The translations under genes were made by a program, and so were the position numbers. Below, piece after piece: positions 18,201 to 26,767 of a DNA stretch of 64,000 nt. The stretch's first letter is position 1; every line of letters starts with the position of its first letter. The DNA comes from Pseudomonadota bacterium (lineage in GTDB: Bacteria > Pseudomonadota > Gammaproteobacteria > Burkholderiales > Burkholderiaceae_C): contig JAIUPQ010000008.1 in assembly GCA_020161145.1 (NCBI GenBank), positions 86,155-150,154 of the forward strand, read 5' to 3'. The notes under the pieces are model-generated. The model saw only the letters and a program-made list of their open reading frames with translations, did not search any database and had not been told where the DNA came from.

Positions 18201-20449
18201 ATCTGGAGCGCAGCCCGCTGGATGCGCTGGCCGAACCCCTGATGGCGCAAGACGCGCTGGATGCCACCCTGTGGCCCGTGTTCGTGCCCGAAGCCCAGGA
18301 TCTGCTGACCACCATGGCGCACCACCTGCGCCAATGGGAAGACCAACCCAGTGCCACCGAGCCGGCGCACGCCATGTTGCGGGCCTTGCACACCTTCAAG
18401 GGCGGCGCCCGACTGGCCGGTGCCATGGCCCTGGGCGAATGGGCGCATCGGCTGGAGTCGGTGGTGGAGCAAGGGCTGCGGCGCGACGAGCCCGCCCGCC
18501 TGGCGCCGCTGCAGCAAGGGGTGGACAGGCTGGCCGAAGCCTTCGAGCGGCTGCAGGCCGGCGATGGCACCACCGCGCCGGGTGCCACCGAGGCGGCCCA
18601 GACCCCACGCCGCGGCGTGCGCGTACACGCCCGGCTGCTGGATCGCATGGTGGCGCAGGCCGGTGAGGTGGGCGTGGCGCGCACCCACCTGGAGGCCGAA
18701 CTGACGCGGATGCGTGAAGGCGTGGCCGAACTCAGCGGCAACCTGGAACGGCTGCGCGGCCAGTTGCGGGAGTTGGACATTCAGCTCGAAGCCCAGATGA
18801 TTTCGCGCACACCGGCAGCGCCCGGCTCGCATGACGAAGGGTTCGACCCGCTGGAGATGGATCGTTTCACGCGGGCCCAGGAGCTGACCCGCATGCTGGT
18901 GGAATCGGTCGAGGACGTGGGCACCGTGCAGCGCGGCCTGCGTGAGGCCATTCTGGCCAGCGAAGACCAGCTCGTGCAGCAGGGGCGCCTGACGCGCGGC
19001 CTGCAGGACGACTTGCTGCGCGCGCGGATGCTGGAGTTCGACACCCTGTCCGAGCGCCTCTACCGGGTGGTGCGCCAGGCCGCCAAAGAGAGTGGCAAAC
19101 AGGTGCGGCTGCACCTGGAAGGCGGTCACGTGGAGATCGACCGCGGTGTGCTGGACCGCATGGCGCCGGCGTTCGAACACCTGCTGCGCAACGCGGTGGT
19201 GCATGGCATCGAGCGCTCGGCGCTGCGCGAGTCGCTGCACAAGGACCCGGTGGGCACCATCGAGGTGCGGCTGCGGCCCAGCGGCAACGAGGTGCTGATC
19301 GAGGTGCAGGACGACGGCGGCGGCCTGGATTTGGCCCGCATCGCCGAGCGCGCCCGCCAGAATGGCTGGCTGGCCGGCGACGCGCGACCCACCGAGGCCG
19401 AGTTGACGCAGCTCATCTTCCGGCCGGGCTTCTCCACCGTCAGCGAGGTCAGTGAACTGGCCGGGCGCGGGGTGGGCATGGACGTGGTGCGCACCGAGGT
19501 GGCTGCCCTGGGCGGGCGCGTGGACGTGACCAGCACGGGCGGGCAGGGCACGCGGCTGCAACTGGTGCTGCCGCTGTCCACCGCCATCACCCAGGTCGTG
19601 CCGGTGCGCAGTGGCCGCTGGCAGCTGGCCTTGCCTGCCATGCTGATCGAGCAGGTGGTGCAGGTGCCCGCAGTCCTGTACGAGGCCACTCGCCGCGATC
19701 ACCAATTGGCCGTGGATGGCACGCTGCTGCCGCTGTGGCCGCTGGCCACCTTGTTGGGCGACGCGCCGCCGCCGCTGCCGGGCGAAGGGGCCCAGACCAC
19801 CGTGCTGGTGGTGCGCAGCGCCGACCAGCGGGTGGCGTTGCAGGTGGACGCGGCACTGCCGCGCGAAGAGGTGGTGGTCAAGAATCTGGGCCCCCAATTG
19901 GCGCGCCTGCCGGCACTGTCGGGGGTTTACCTGCGGCCCGATGGCCGGGCCGTACCCATCTACCACCCGCTGGCGCTGGCCGGGCTTTACGGCGAGGCCG
20001 CCCACCGTGCTGCGGCGGCCGGCGAGCGGGCACCCGGCGCTGCAGACGATGGTGACCGCAGCCCTGCGCCGGTGGTGCTGGTGGTGGACGATTCACTGAC
20101 CGTGCGCCGCGTCACCCAGCGGCTGCTGGAGCGCGAGGGCTGGCGCGCCGTGCTGGCGCGTGATGGCGAGGACGCGCTGGCTCAACTGGCCGCGCTGACC
20201 GCCCAGGGCCAGCCCCCGGTGGCGGTGCTCAGCGACATCGAGATGCCGCGCATGGACGGCTTCGAGTTGCTGCGCACGCTGCGCGCCGACGCAGCCACGG
20301 CCGGGTTGCCGGTGGTGATGATCACCTCGCGCATCGCCGAGCGACATCGCGAGCAGGCCATGGCCCTGGGCGCTTCGGCCTACCTGGGCAAGCCGTATCA
20401 GGAAAGCGAATTGCTGGCGTTGGTGAAAGAATACGCAGCCCGATCCTGA
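15209..20449 (+). CDS. pilL: Hybrid chemotaxis histidine kinase ChpA/PilL
   Basis: 1746 residues. A long N-terminal region (1-590) without clear catalytic motif is followed by three Hpt domains with candidate phospho-histidines near residues 635 (FHTLKGSSAMVG), 894 (AHTLGGEAATVG, Lys replaced by Gly) and 1061 (LHTFKGGARLAG). Next come dimerisation and ATPase domains (LLRNAVVHGIERSALRE; GRGVGMDVVRTEV), a CheW-like regulatory domain (about 1460-1590) and a C-terminal receiver (VLVVDDSLTVRRVTQRLL; Asp about 1676 in SDIEMPRMDGFELL). A Pro/Glu linker lies around residues 790-835. It is the central kinase of the pilus chemosensory system feeding PilG and PilH. Start ATG at 15209 lies four bases behind pilJ. 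Confidence 0.94.
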   Translation: MTASDTPTAQRDISTLAWVHDELQHALEQAHRSLLRAQRERIDHPGQALSGTALTALAHAAGLTHQVGGALIVLDLVAPARHAEATEAALRHLLQYPAALTAEALDTVARALFSHQDYLRRLLAHQPVGELALWPSYQALTQLAANPRSHPADLAALPPAAALPLVEAPPLHEGSAARTVMERELLAGLRGDAAALRKLTALCLGLAAGARDDARVLWQWAAAFFDGQAAGRIVPDEHSRRIGSRLLARLRGSASADPSALLLRDLQFFCATARPDGGPAPILTQTLSLGGLPAVITDPERLPALGRIDPSWIPQARRRARALHDTWAAVTGGDVGANGLLAEHLAGWSESARQLLPQGDALAAAMDAAVTVHGERPSPELAMEVATTLLCVEAALEDMSFDQRGRAAQFATLAARLTVAAGGETPGPIEPWMEQLYRDASERQTMGSVTQELRAHLAEVEQRLDRVSRQPADRSPLADVPARLAAMRGVFTVLDMGQAAQAVLRMRDDVDDAIRGATDADADARMAHNVSALSLLIDLLAVQPAVAKKLFRFDAVSGRISALMGHVPAAARLAAQQAPSPVPEPPAVVDADAELRQVFFEEARGVLAEGQTALVRLRTRPSDAVALGEMRRAFHTLKGSSAMVGMQTISDAAWACEAVCNVRLEAEPVQAEPALLALAEDALVAFAKAIERPGTTATDAALANLLAQAQQVLAPTPAAESDGALDLTLDLNLQPTTVIDWAATQAVSLSGGRSVAAPADEALSAPPPADLDTGGVDFELDFDTLLTPPPAAPAPEAAPETAPEPVLEPEPELLEDAVPAPVPEPEPLPEPEPELMGRGAEPMRHVGDLRIPIKLFNIFLNEADEQSRRLGTVLAEWVMQPTQPVDGEAERLAHTLGGEAATVGFAPLAEAARWLEKALVAVAAGTTPQAAALLPEVAEAQRRLLHQFAAGFVHPVPPELAARMAAWVAQPPPPKVVPLRAAAVPTAAAPTPLPAEDDLERSPLDALAEPLMAQDALDATLWPVFVPEAQDLLTTMAHHLRQWEDQPSATEPAHAMLRALHTFKGGARLAGAMALGEWAHRLESVVEQGLRRDEPARLAPLQQGVDRLAEAFERLQAGDGTTAPGATEAAQTPRRGVRVHARLLDRMVAQAGEVGVARTHLEAELTRMREGVAELSGNLERLRGQLRELDIQLEAQMISRTPAAPGSHDEGFDPLEMDRFTRAQELTRMLVESVEDVGTVQRGLREAILASEDQLVQQGRLTRGLQDDLLRARMLEFDTLSERLYRVVRQAAKESGKQVRLHLEGGHVEIDRGVLDRMAPAFEHLLRNAVVHGIERSALRESLHKDPVGTIEVRLRPSGNEVLIEVQDDGGGLDLARIAERARQNGWLAGDARPTEAELTQLIFRPGFSTVSEVSELAGRGVGMDVVRTEVAALGGRVDVTSTGGQGTRLQLVLPLSTAITQVVPVRSGRWQLALPAMLIEQVVQVPAVLYEATRRDHQLAVDGTLLPLWPLATLLGDAPPPLPGEGAQTTVLVVRSADQRVALQVDAALPREEVVVKNLGPQLARLPALSGVYLRPDGRAVPIYHPLALAGLYGEAAHRAAAAGERAPGAADDGDRSPAPVVLVVDDSLTVRRVTQRLLEREGWRAVLARDGEDALAQLAALTAQGQPPVAVLSDIEMPRMDGFELLRTLRADAATAGLPVVMITSRIAERHREQAMALGASAYLGKPYQESELLALVKEYAARS

Positions 20450-20470
20450 GGCTGCTGCGACACCAACCCC

Positions 20471-21496
20471 ATGATGCGACTCAAGAAACTGCTCAAGCAA
20501 TTGCTCAACCCGCGCGCCGTGCGGCGGGCGGTCACCAAGGTGGCCACCCCGGCTGCCATGGTCACGGCCTTGAGTGCCACGGGTGCGCCCACGCCGGCCG
20601 AGCCGCCCGAGGACGCGGGTTTTCGGGGGGGCAATGCCCCCAAATCGGTGGTCTACAAGACGGTCGGCGGGCACGATCTGCGGCTGTTCATCCGGCGGCC
20701 CAAGCCCACGTTCGCAGGGCCTCGACCGGCCATCCTGCTGTTTCACGGCGGTGCCTGGCGTTCGGGATCGGCCGGGCGCATCGACTTCCTGGCCAAAGAG
20801 TTCGCCAGCCAGGGCATGGTGGCCATTCCGGTCGAGTACCGGTTGCTGCCGGGCAACGAGCGGCTGCGCATACCGCAAGAGGGCATCGAGGACGCCCGCT
20901 CGGCCATGCGCTATGCCCGCGCTCACGCCAAAGATCTGGGCATCGATCCCAACCGCATCGCGGCCGGCGGCCCGTCGGCTGGCGGCCATCTGGCCATGAT
21001 GACGGCGCTGATGCCGCTCAGGGCGCCCGGTTACGACGCCAGCAGCGACGACCTGGCCGTCTCGCCCCGGCCACAGGCGCTGGTGCTGCTGAGCTCGGCC
21101 TACACCGGCGAGGGGCAGCAGCGCGCGCGCGGCATTCCCGAGGCCCAATTGCGGCAGATCACGCCCCGCTTCCTGGTCAACGCCGACAACCTGCCGCCCA
21201 CGCTGATGCTGCACGGCGAGGCCGACAACGCGGCGCCCTATGCCAGCGCCCAGGCCTTCTATGCTGCCGCCAAGGCCGCCGCGCCCAAGGCCGACGTGAC
21301 GCTGGTGGGCTACCCCGGCCACGGCCACGGCTTTCCGCTGCCGCGCATGGCGCCGGCCGAGGCCGAGAAGGTGCGCGAGGTCCTGCATGCCTTCTTCGTG
21401 CGACTGGGCTGGGTTCAGGGTGCCCTGCCGCCCGCACCCTGGGGCAAAAAAGGGGGCAAGGGTCGAGGGGCTGGGGACGACGACGCCGAGGACTGA
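20471..21496 (+). CDS. Alpha/beta hydrolase (esterase/lipase, HSL-like)
   Basis: 341 residues. The oxyanion motif LFHGGAWR, the nucleophile in GGPSAGGHLAM (GXSXG), an acid in LHGEADN and a histidine in GYPGHGHGFPL form a plausible serine hydrolase triad. A basic, hydrophobic N-terminus may be a poor signal or membrane anchor, and the C-terminus is a low-complexity Gly/Lys/Asp tail. It follows chpA after 21 bases on the same strand and converges on phrB with three bases between. Substrate unknown; carboxylesterase on short acyl chains is the default guess for the family. Confidence 0.8.
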   Translation: MMRLKKLLKQLLNPRAVRRAVTKVATPAAMVTALSATGAPTPAEPPEDAGFRGGNAPKSVVYKTVGGHDLRLFIRRPKPTFAGPRPAILLFHGGAWRSGSAGRIDFLAKEFASQGMVAIPVEYRLLPGNERLRIPQEGIEDARSAMRYARAHAKDLGIDPNRIAAGGPSAGGHLAMMTALMPLRAPGYDASSDDLAVSPRPQALVLLSSAYTGEGQQRARGIPEAQLRQITPRFLVNADNLPPTLMLHGEADNAAPYASAQAFYAAAKAAAPKADVTLVGYPGHGHGFPLPRMAPAEAEKVREVLHAFFVRLGWVQGALPPAPWGKKGGKGRGAGDDDAED

Positions 21497-21499
21497 GCG

Positions 21500-22939
21500 T
21501 CAGTCGCGTACGGTGCCGTAGCGCGCCAGCGCATCGCGCCGCGCGGCGGCCAGTTCGATGATGGGCGCGGGGTAGGTGGCTGGCGGCACGTCGGCCTCCC
21601 ACGGGGTGTGGATGGCGTCGTCTGGCAAGGCCGCCAGTTCGGGCACATAGCGGCGGATGAACTTGCCGGCCGCGTCCCAACGGCGGCTTTGCAGCACCGG
21701 GTTGAAGATGCGGAACCAGGGCTGGGCGTCGCAGCCGGTGCCCGCCGCCCACTGCCAGCCGCCGTTGTTGCTGGCCAGGTCGAAGTCGTTCAGGTGCAGC
21801 GCAAAGAAGGCTTCACCCAGCCGCCAGTCCACGCCCAGGTGCTTGGTCAGAAAGCTGGCGCTGACCATGCGCAGCCGGTTGTGCATATAGCCGCTTTGCA
21901 CCAGTTGGCGCTGCGCCGCGTCCACCAGCGGATAGCCGGTGCGGCCCTCGCGCCAGGCCGCCAGCCGGCCTTCGGCCGCCGCGCCGCGCAACCAGGGCAC
22001 GGCGTCGAATTCGCGCTTGAAGGCATGACCCACCACATGGGGGTGGTGCGCCAGGATCTGGTGGAAGAACTCGCGCCAGATCAGCTCCGACAGCCACACC
22101 TCGGCGCCGTGCGAGCCGCCCTGCATCCGCTGCCACGCCGTGCGCACCAGCGCGCGCACGGACAGCGTGCCAAAGCGCAGATGCGGGCCCAGGTAGCTGG
22201 GGCCTTTGACGGCTGGGTAGTCGCGGGCACCGGCGTAGTCGTCGATGCGGGTCAGAAAGTCCTGCCACAGCGCCCGCCCGCCGGCGCTGCCCGTGGGCAG
22301 GTGGTGCAGCGCGCCGGCGGCGGGCGCAAAGCCGAGGTCGGCCAGCGTGGGCAGTGGGCGCGCCGCATACGGCGCGGGCCAGGGCGCCAGGGCTGCGGCC
22401 AGCGCCGCCACCGGCCACTCGCGCAGCGCGGTCGCGTCCAGCTTGCGCAGCCAGGCGCTCTTGTATGGCGTGAACGTGGTGTAGGGCAGCCCGCTGGCGG
22501 TCAGCAGCTCGGCGCGCTCGAAGACCAGGTGGTCTTTGACGGTGTGCAAGGCCACGCCGGCGTTGGCCAGATGGCCGCGCACGGCGGCGTCGCGGGCCAG
22601 GGCCTGGGGCTCGTCGTCGTGGCTGGCGAACACGGCTTGCGCCCCCACGCCAGCCGCCAGGCGCGGGATCTCGTCCACGGCCCGGCCATGCAGCGCCAGC
22701 AGGCCCACGCCCGCGTGGCCATGCGCCTCGCCCAGGGCCCGCAGCTGGCCGTCCAGATCGGCCAGGGCCTGGTGAATGAAGGCCACGCGGCGGTCGGCAG
22801 GGGGCAGCGCGGCGAGGATGGCGGTGTCGTAGACGAAGGCCACGTGCACCGCCCGTGCGCTGCGGCAGGCCGCGTGCAGCGCGGCGTGGTCGTCGGCCCG
22901 CAGATCGCGGCGCACCCAGACCAAAGCCCTATCCAGCAT
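21500..22939 (-). CDS. phrB: Deoxyribodipyrimidine photo-lyase (class I CPD)
   Basis: 479 residues. The N-terminal antenna-binding domain starts ALVWVRRDLRADDHAAL. The FAD domain contains FHQILAHHPHVVGHAF, DAAQRQLVQSGYMHNRLRM and the electron-transfer and substrate region NNGGWQWAAGTGCDAQPWFR. This is the class I cyclobutane-pyrimidine dimer photolyase, which repairs UV lesions with blue light. Length and all conserved blocks look complete. It is divergent from yqgE. Confidence 0.94.
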   Translation of the reverse strand: MLDRALVWVRRDLRADDHAALHAACRSARAVHVAFVYDTAILAALPPADRRVAFIHQALADLDGQLRALGEAHGHAGVGLLALHGRAVDEIPRLAAGVGAQAVFASHDDEPQALARDAAVRGHLANAGVALHTVKDHLVFERAELLTASGLPYTTFTPYKSAWLRKLDATALREWPVAALAAALAPWPAPYAARPLPTLADLGFAPAAGALHHLPTGSAGGRALWQDFLTRIDDYAGARDYPAVKGPSYLGPHLRFGTLSVRALVRTAWQRMQGGSHGAEVWLSELIWREFFHQILAHHPHVVGHAFKREFDAVPWLRGAAAEGRLAAWREGRTGYPLVDAAQRQLVQSGYMHNRLRMVSASFLTKHLGVDWRLGEAFFALHLNDFDLASNNGGWQWAAGTGCDAQPWFRIFNPVLQSRRWDAAGKFIRRYVPELAALPDDAIHTPWEADVPPATYPAPIIELAAARRDALARYGTVRD

Positions 22940-23010
22940 GTGCCTTCTCCATGGCCCGCCACTGGCGTCACGCGTGGCGCCGACCCATGTTTGTGCCAGG
23001 GGGTGGGCCC

Positions 23011-23016
23011 TAAAAT
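23011..23016 (+). promoter_or_regulatory. -10-like TAAAAT directly before yqgE
   Basis: TAAAAT ends six bases before the yqgE ATG, so transcription from it would start at or next to the start codon and give a leaderless or nearly leaderless mRNA. A TTGTGC at 22991-22996 is spaced only 14 bases away, so the -35 is uncertain. Confidence 0.4.
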
Positions 23017-23022
23017 GCCGCC

Positions 23023-23598
23023 ATGTCCGCAGGCGCAGCCCCCACTGATTTCACCAACCAGTTTCTCATCGCCATGCCGGGCATGGCCGACGACCAGTTT
23101 GCGGGCACCGTGGTCTACGTCTGCGAGCACACACCGCAAGGCGCGCTGGGGCTGGTGGTCAACAAGCCCATCGACATCAATCTGGCCAATCTGTTCGAGA
23201 AGGTCGATCTGCCGCTGGACGAGCCTGCGCTGGCGGCCCAGCCCGTCTATTTCGGCGGCCCCGTGCAGACCGAGCGTGGCTTTGTGCTGCACGAGCCGCG
23301 CGACGACACCTTCATGTCCACGCTCAACGTGCCCGGCGGCCTGGCCATGACCACCAGCAAAGACGTGCTTGAAGCCATGGCCGCTGGCCAGGGGCCGCGC
23401 CGCGTGCTGGTGACGCTGGGCTATTGCGGCTGGTCGGCCGGTCAGTTGGAGCGCGAGATCGGCCACAACGGCTGGCTCACCGTGACGGCCGAGCCGGCGG
23501 TGATCTTCGACCTGCCGCCCGAGGCGCGCTACCAGGGCGCGCTGAATCTGCTCGGGGTCGATGCCCGCATGCTGTCGAAAGACGCTGGCCATGCCTAG
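23023..23598 (+). CDS. YqgE/AlgH family protein
   Basis: 191 residues, full length for the family. Conserved features include [20 protein letters not shown] at the N-terminus, [13 protein letters not shown] and [13 protein letters not shown]. The family was named AlgH after a Pseudomonas alginate regulator but its molecular function is unsettled. It opens the yqgE-ruvX-pyrR-pyrB run, an arrangement frequent in betaproteobacteria and pseudomonads, and overlaps ruvX by eight bases. Confidence 0.92.
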   Translation: MSAGAAPTDFTNQFLIAMPGMADDQFAGTVVYVCEHTPQGALGLVVNKPIDINLANLFEKVDLPLDEPALAAQPVYFGGPVQTERGFVLHEPRDDTFMSTLNVPGGLAMTTSKDVLEAMAAGQGPRRVLVTLGYCGWSAGQLEREIGHNGWLTVTAEPAVIFDLPPEARYQGALNLLGVDARMLSKDAGHA

Positions 23599-23980
23599 TG
23601 CCACGCTGCTGGCCTTTGACTTCAGCCTGCGCCGCGTGGGCGTGGCGGTGGGCAACACGCTGACGCGTGAGGGCCAGCCGCTGCGCACGCTGACCAGCGA
23701 GGGCGATGCCCGCTTTGCCGCCATCGCCGCATTGCTGGCCGAGTGGCAACCCGACGCGCTGGTGGTGGGCGTGCCCCGCCACCCCGATGGGGCGCCGCAC
23801 GAGAACACCGCCCGCGCCCAGCGCTTTGCGCGCCAGTTGCACGGCCGCTTCGGGCTGCCGGTGCACGAGGTGGACGAGCGCTACACCACCACCGAGGCGG
23901 CGGCCCTGGGCGCGCGCGACCTGGACGCGGCGGCGGCGGCGCTGATGCTTTCGCAATACTTCAACGAGCAACAACCATGA
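23591..23980 (+). CDS. ruvX: Putative pre-16S rRNA nuclease RuvX/YqgF
   Basis: 129 residues with the RNase H-like YqgF fold. The catalytic acid candidates lie in [27 protein letters not shown] and [11 protein letters not shown]. YqgF processes the 5' end of 16S rRNA precursor. The ATG at 23591 overlaps the yqgE stop region by eight bases, and the stop overlaps the pyrR start as ATGA. Confidence 0.93.
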   Translation: MPSATLLAFDFSLRRVGVAVGNTLTREGQPLRTLTSEGDARFAAIAALLAEWQPDALVVGVPRHPDGAPHENTARAQRFARQLHGRFGLPVHEVDERYTTTEAAALGARDLDAAAAALMLSQYFNEQQP

Positions 23981-24474
23981 CCGATCTGGACGCGCAAGCG
24001 CTGTATGCCCGCTTGCGGGACGCCGTGGCGCCCTGGGCGCAGGACGGCGCGCTGCTGGTGGGCATCGTCTCGGGCGGCGCCTGGCTGGCCGAGCGCCTGC
24101 AGGCCGACCTGGGCCTGGACGGCCCTTGTGGCGTGCTGTCCAGCACGCTGCACCGCGACGACTTTGCCGCACGCGGTCTGGTGCCCACCAGCACCACCAC
24201 GCGGCTGCCATTCGCCATCGAGGGTGCGCACCTGGTGCTGGTGGACGACGTGCTGCACACCGGCCGCACCGTGCGCGCGGCGCTCAACGAGCTGTACGAC
24301 TTCGGCCGCCCGGCCTCGGTGCGCCTGGCGGTGCTGGCCGACCGAGGCGGGCGCGAGCTGCCGTTTGCCGCCACCTTTGCCGCCGCCACGCTGGCGGTGC
24401 CGGCCGACCAGCGGCTGGTGCTGTCGCGCGCCGACGATGGCCACCTCGTGTTCACGCAGCAGCAGGGAGGCTAG
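23977..24474 (+). CDS. pyrR: Bifunctional pyr operon regulator/uracil phosphoribosyltransferase PyrR
   Basis: 165 residues, type I phosphoribosyltransferase fold. The PRPP-binding signature is [18 protein letters not shown], and [13 protein letters not shown] is typical of PyrR. Gram-positive PyrR also attenuates pyr mRNA; in proteobacteria this is less certain, and I see no attenuator stem-loop between pyrR and pyrB, since only five bases separate them. It overlaps ruvX by ATGA. Confidence 0.92.
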   Translation: MTDLDAQALYARLRDAVAPWAQDGALLVGIVSGGAWLAERLQADLGLDGPCGVLSSTLHRDDFAARGLVPTSTTTRLPFAIEGAHLVLVDDVLHTGRTVRAALNELYDFGRPASVRLAVLADRGGRELPFAATFAAATLAVPADQRLVLSRADDGHLVFTQQQGG

Positions 24475-24479
24475 AGAGC

Positions 24480-25433
24480 GTGCGCAACCCCCAACTCAAT
24501 GCCCATGGCGAGCTGATCCACCTGCTGTCCATCGAAGGGCTGCCGCAGCCGGTGCTGACGCACATCCTGGACACCGCCAGTTCCTTCGTCTCGGTCAGCG
24601 ACCGCGACGTCAAGAAGGTGCCGCTGCTGCGCGGCAAAAGCGTCTTCAACCTCTTTTTCGAGAACTCCACCCGCACGCGCACCACGTTCGAGATTGCCGC
24701 CAAGCGCCTGTCGGCCGACGTCATCAACCTCGACATCGCCCGCTCGTCCACGGCCAAGGGCGAGAGCCTGCTGGACACGCTGGCCAACCTCTCGGCCATG
24801 CACGCCGACATGTTCGTCGTGCGGCACAGCGAGTCCGGTGCGCCCTACCTGATTGCCCAGCACACCGCGCCGCATGTGCACGTGGTCAACGCCGGCGACG
24901 GCCGCCATGCCCACCCCACGCAAGGCCTGCTGGACATGTACACCATCCGCCACTACAAGGGCGATTTCACGCGCCTGTCGGTGGCCATCGTGGGCGACAT
25001 CGTGCACTCGCGGGTGGCGCGCTCCGACATCCATGCGCTGACCACGCTGGGCGTGCCCGACATCCGCGCCGTGGGCCCGCGCACCCTGGTGCCGGGCGAC
25101 CTGGCCGGCATGGGCGTGCGCGTCTGCCACACGCTGGAAGAGGGGCTGCGGGACGTGGACGTGGTCATCACGCTGCGGCTGCAAAACGAGCGCATGAGCG
25201 GCGCCCTGCTGCCCAGCGCGGGCGAGTACTACAAACACTGGGGACTGACGCGCGAGCGGCTGGCGCTGGCCAGGCCCGACGCCATCGTCATGCACCCCGG
25301 CCCCATCAACCGCGGCGTCGAGATCGCCTCCGACGTGGCCGATGGCACCACCAGCGTCATCCTGCCGCAGGTCACCTTCGGCATCGCCGTGCGCATGGCG
25401 GTGATGTCCATCCTGGCGGGGAACGAAGCATGA
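24480..25433 (+). CDS. pyrB: Aspartate carbamoyltransferase catalytic subunit PyrB
   Basis: 317 residues. The carbamoyl-phosphate motif [13 protein letters not shown], the loop [14 protein letters not shown] and the aspartate-site motif [12 protein letters not shown] are all intact. It makes carbamoyl-aspartate, the first committed step of pyrimidine synthesis. GTG at 24480 gives the usual N-terminus with [15 protein letters not shown]. It overlaps the next gene by ATGA, and the two products very probably form one complex as in pseudomonads (PyrB with PyrC'). Confidence 0.97.
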   Translation: MRNPQLNAHGELIHLLSIEGLPQPVLTHILDTASSFVSVSDRDVKKVPLLRGKSVFNLFFENSTRTRTTFEIAAKRLSADVINLDIARSSTAKGESLLDTLANLSAMHADMFVVRHSESGAPYLIAQHTAPHVHVVNAGDGRHAHPTQGLLDMYTIRHYKGDFTRLSVAIVGDIVHSRVARSDIHALTTLGVPDIRAVGPRTLVPGDLAGMGVRVCHTLEEGLRDVDVVITLRLQNERMSGALLPSAGEYYKHWGLTRERLALARPDAIVMHPGPINRGVEIASDVADGTTSVILPQVTFGIAVRMAVMSILAGNEA

Positions 25434-26740
25434 GCGCCTCCACGGTACTGATTCGCCATGGCCGCGTCATCGACCCGGCCTCGGGCCGTGATGAGCGGGC
25501 CGACTTGTTGCTGCAGGGCGAGCGCATCGTCCGCATCGGCGCGCTGGGCGACGCCAGCGCCGACCGCGTGGTCGATGCCAGTGGCTGCATCGTCATGCCG
25601 GGCCTCGTGGACTTGTGCGCGCGCCTGGGCGAGCCCGGCGGCGAGCACAAAGGCCTGCTGGAGAGCGAACTGGGCGCGGCGGCCGCAGGCGGCGTCACCA
25701 GCCTGGTCTGCCCGCCCGACACCGACCCGGTGCTGGACGAGCCGGGCCTGGTGGACATGCTCAAGTTCCGCGCCCGGCGCCTGTCGCGGGCGCGGCTGTT
25801 TCCGCTGGGCGCGCTGACCCGTGGCCTGCAAGGCCAGGCGCTGACCGAGATGGCCGAGCTGCGCGAGAGCGGCTGCGTGGGCTTCTCGCAGGCCGAGGTG
25901 GCGCTGGCCGACACCAACCTGCTGCTGCGGGCGTTTCAATACGCCGCCGGTTTTGGCTACACCGTCTGGCTGCGGCCGCAGGATGCCTTTCTGGGCACCG
26001 GCATGGCCGCCAGCGGCGCGCTGGCCACGCGGCTGGGCCTGACCGGTGTGCCGGTGGTGGCCGAGACGATTGCGCTGCACACCTTGATCGAGCTGGCCCG
26101 CGCCACCGGCGTGCGGTTGCACCTGGCCCGGCTGTCCAGCGCGGCCGGCGTGGCGCTGGTGCGCGCCGCCAAGGCCGAGGGCCTGCCCATCACGGCCGAC
26201 GTCAGCATCCACTCGCTGCACCTGACCGACGTGGACATCGGCTTTTTCAACGCCGCACTGCGGCTGACGCCGCCACTGCGCCAGCAGGCCGATCGCGACG
26301 CGCTGCGGGCGGGCCTGGCCGACGGCACGCTGGACGCGCTGGTTTCCGACCACACGCCCATCAGCCGCCACGCCAAAGACGTGCCGTTCGGCGAGGCCGA
26401 GCCCGGTGCCACCGGGCTGGAACTGCTGCTCAGCCTGGCGCTCAAGTGGGGCCAGGACACGGGCCTGGCGCTGCCGCAGACACTGCGCGCCGTCACCAGC
26501 GGGCCGGCGGCCGTGCTGGGCGAGTCGCTGGGCGGCCTGGCTGCCAGCGTGGGCCGCCTGGTGGAGGGCGGCGTGGCCGACGTCTGCGTCTTCGACCCCA
26601 CGCCGACCTGGGCACTGACCCCCGGCGCGCTCAGAAGCCAGGGCACGGCCTCGCCGTTTGCCTTCGACATCACCGGCATGGCGCTGCCCGGGCGCGTGCG
26701 CGCCACCTGGGTGGCGGGCACGCTGGCCTACGAGGCATGA
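25430..26740 (+). CDS. pyrX: Catalytically degenerate dihydroorotase homologue (PyrC'/PyrX)
   Basis: 436 residues of the dihydroorotase/amidohydrolase fold, but the metal centre is broken. The usual HXH after the first strand (consensus near D-x-H-x-H-L-R) reads [11 protein letters not shown], and the later HVST-type histidine reads ARLSSAAG; only one His remains in [10 protein letters not shown], while the Asp in [12 protein letters not shown] is kept. In Pseudomonas an inactive PyrC' encoded next to pyrB is needed for assembly of aspartate transcarbamoylase, and this gene has the same place and defects. An active PyrC should be encoded elsewhere. Confidence 0.88.
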   Translation: MSASTVLIRHGRVIDPASGRDERADLLLQGERIVRIGALGDASADRVVDASGCIVMPGLVDLCARLGEPGGEHKGLLESELGAAAAGGVTSLVCPPDTDPVLDEPGLVDMLKFRARRLSRARLFPLGALTRGLQGQALTEMAELRESGCVGFSQAEVALADTNLLLRAFQYAAGFGYTVWLRPQDAFLGTGMAASGALATRLGLTGVPVVAETIALHTLIELARATGVRLHLARLSSAAGVALVRAAKAEGLPITADVSIHSLHLTDVDIGFFNAALRLTPPLRQQADRDALRAGLADGTLDALVSDHTPISRHAKDVPFGEAEPGATGLELLLSLALKWGQDTGLALPQTLRAVTSGPAAVLGESLGGLAASVGRLVEGGVADVCVFDPTPTWALTPGALRSQGTASPFAFDITGMALPGRVRATWVAGTLAYEA

Positions 26741-26767
26741 TGGCCAAATCGATCGAGGGGTTCTGAC

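Noticed and set aside
15938-20005. A 1355-residue open frame on the minus strand opposite chpA
   Set aside because: It is Arg/His/Gln-rich with no domains, and exists because the GC-rich codons of chpA rarely give stops on the complementary strand. chpA has clear domains.
24005-26740. An apparent 911-residue fusion ahead of the dihydroorotase-like protein
   Set aside because: The upstream part is an off-frame shadow of pyrR and pyrB, both of which are intact; ATG 25430 overlaps the pyrB stop.
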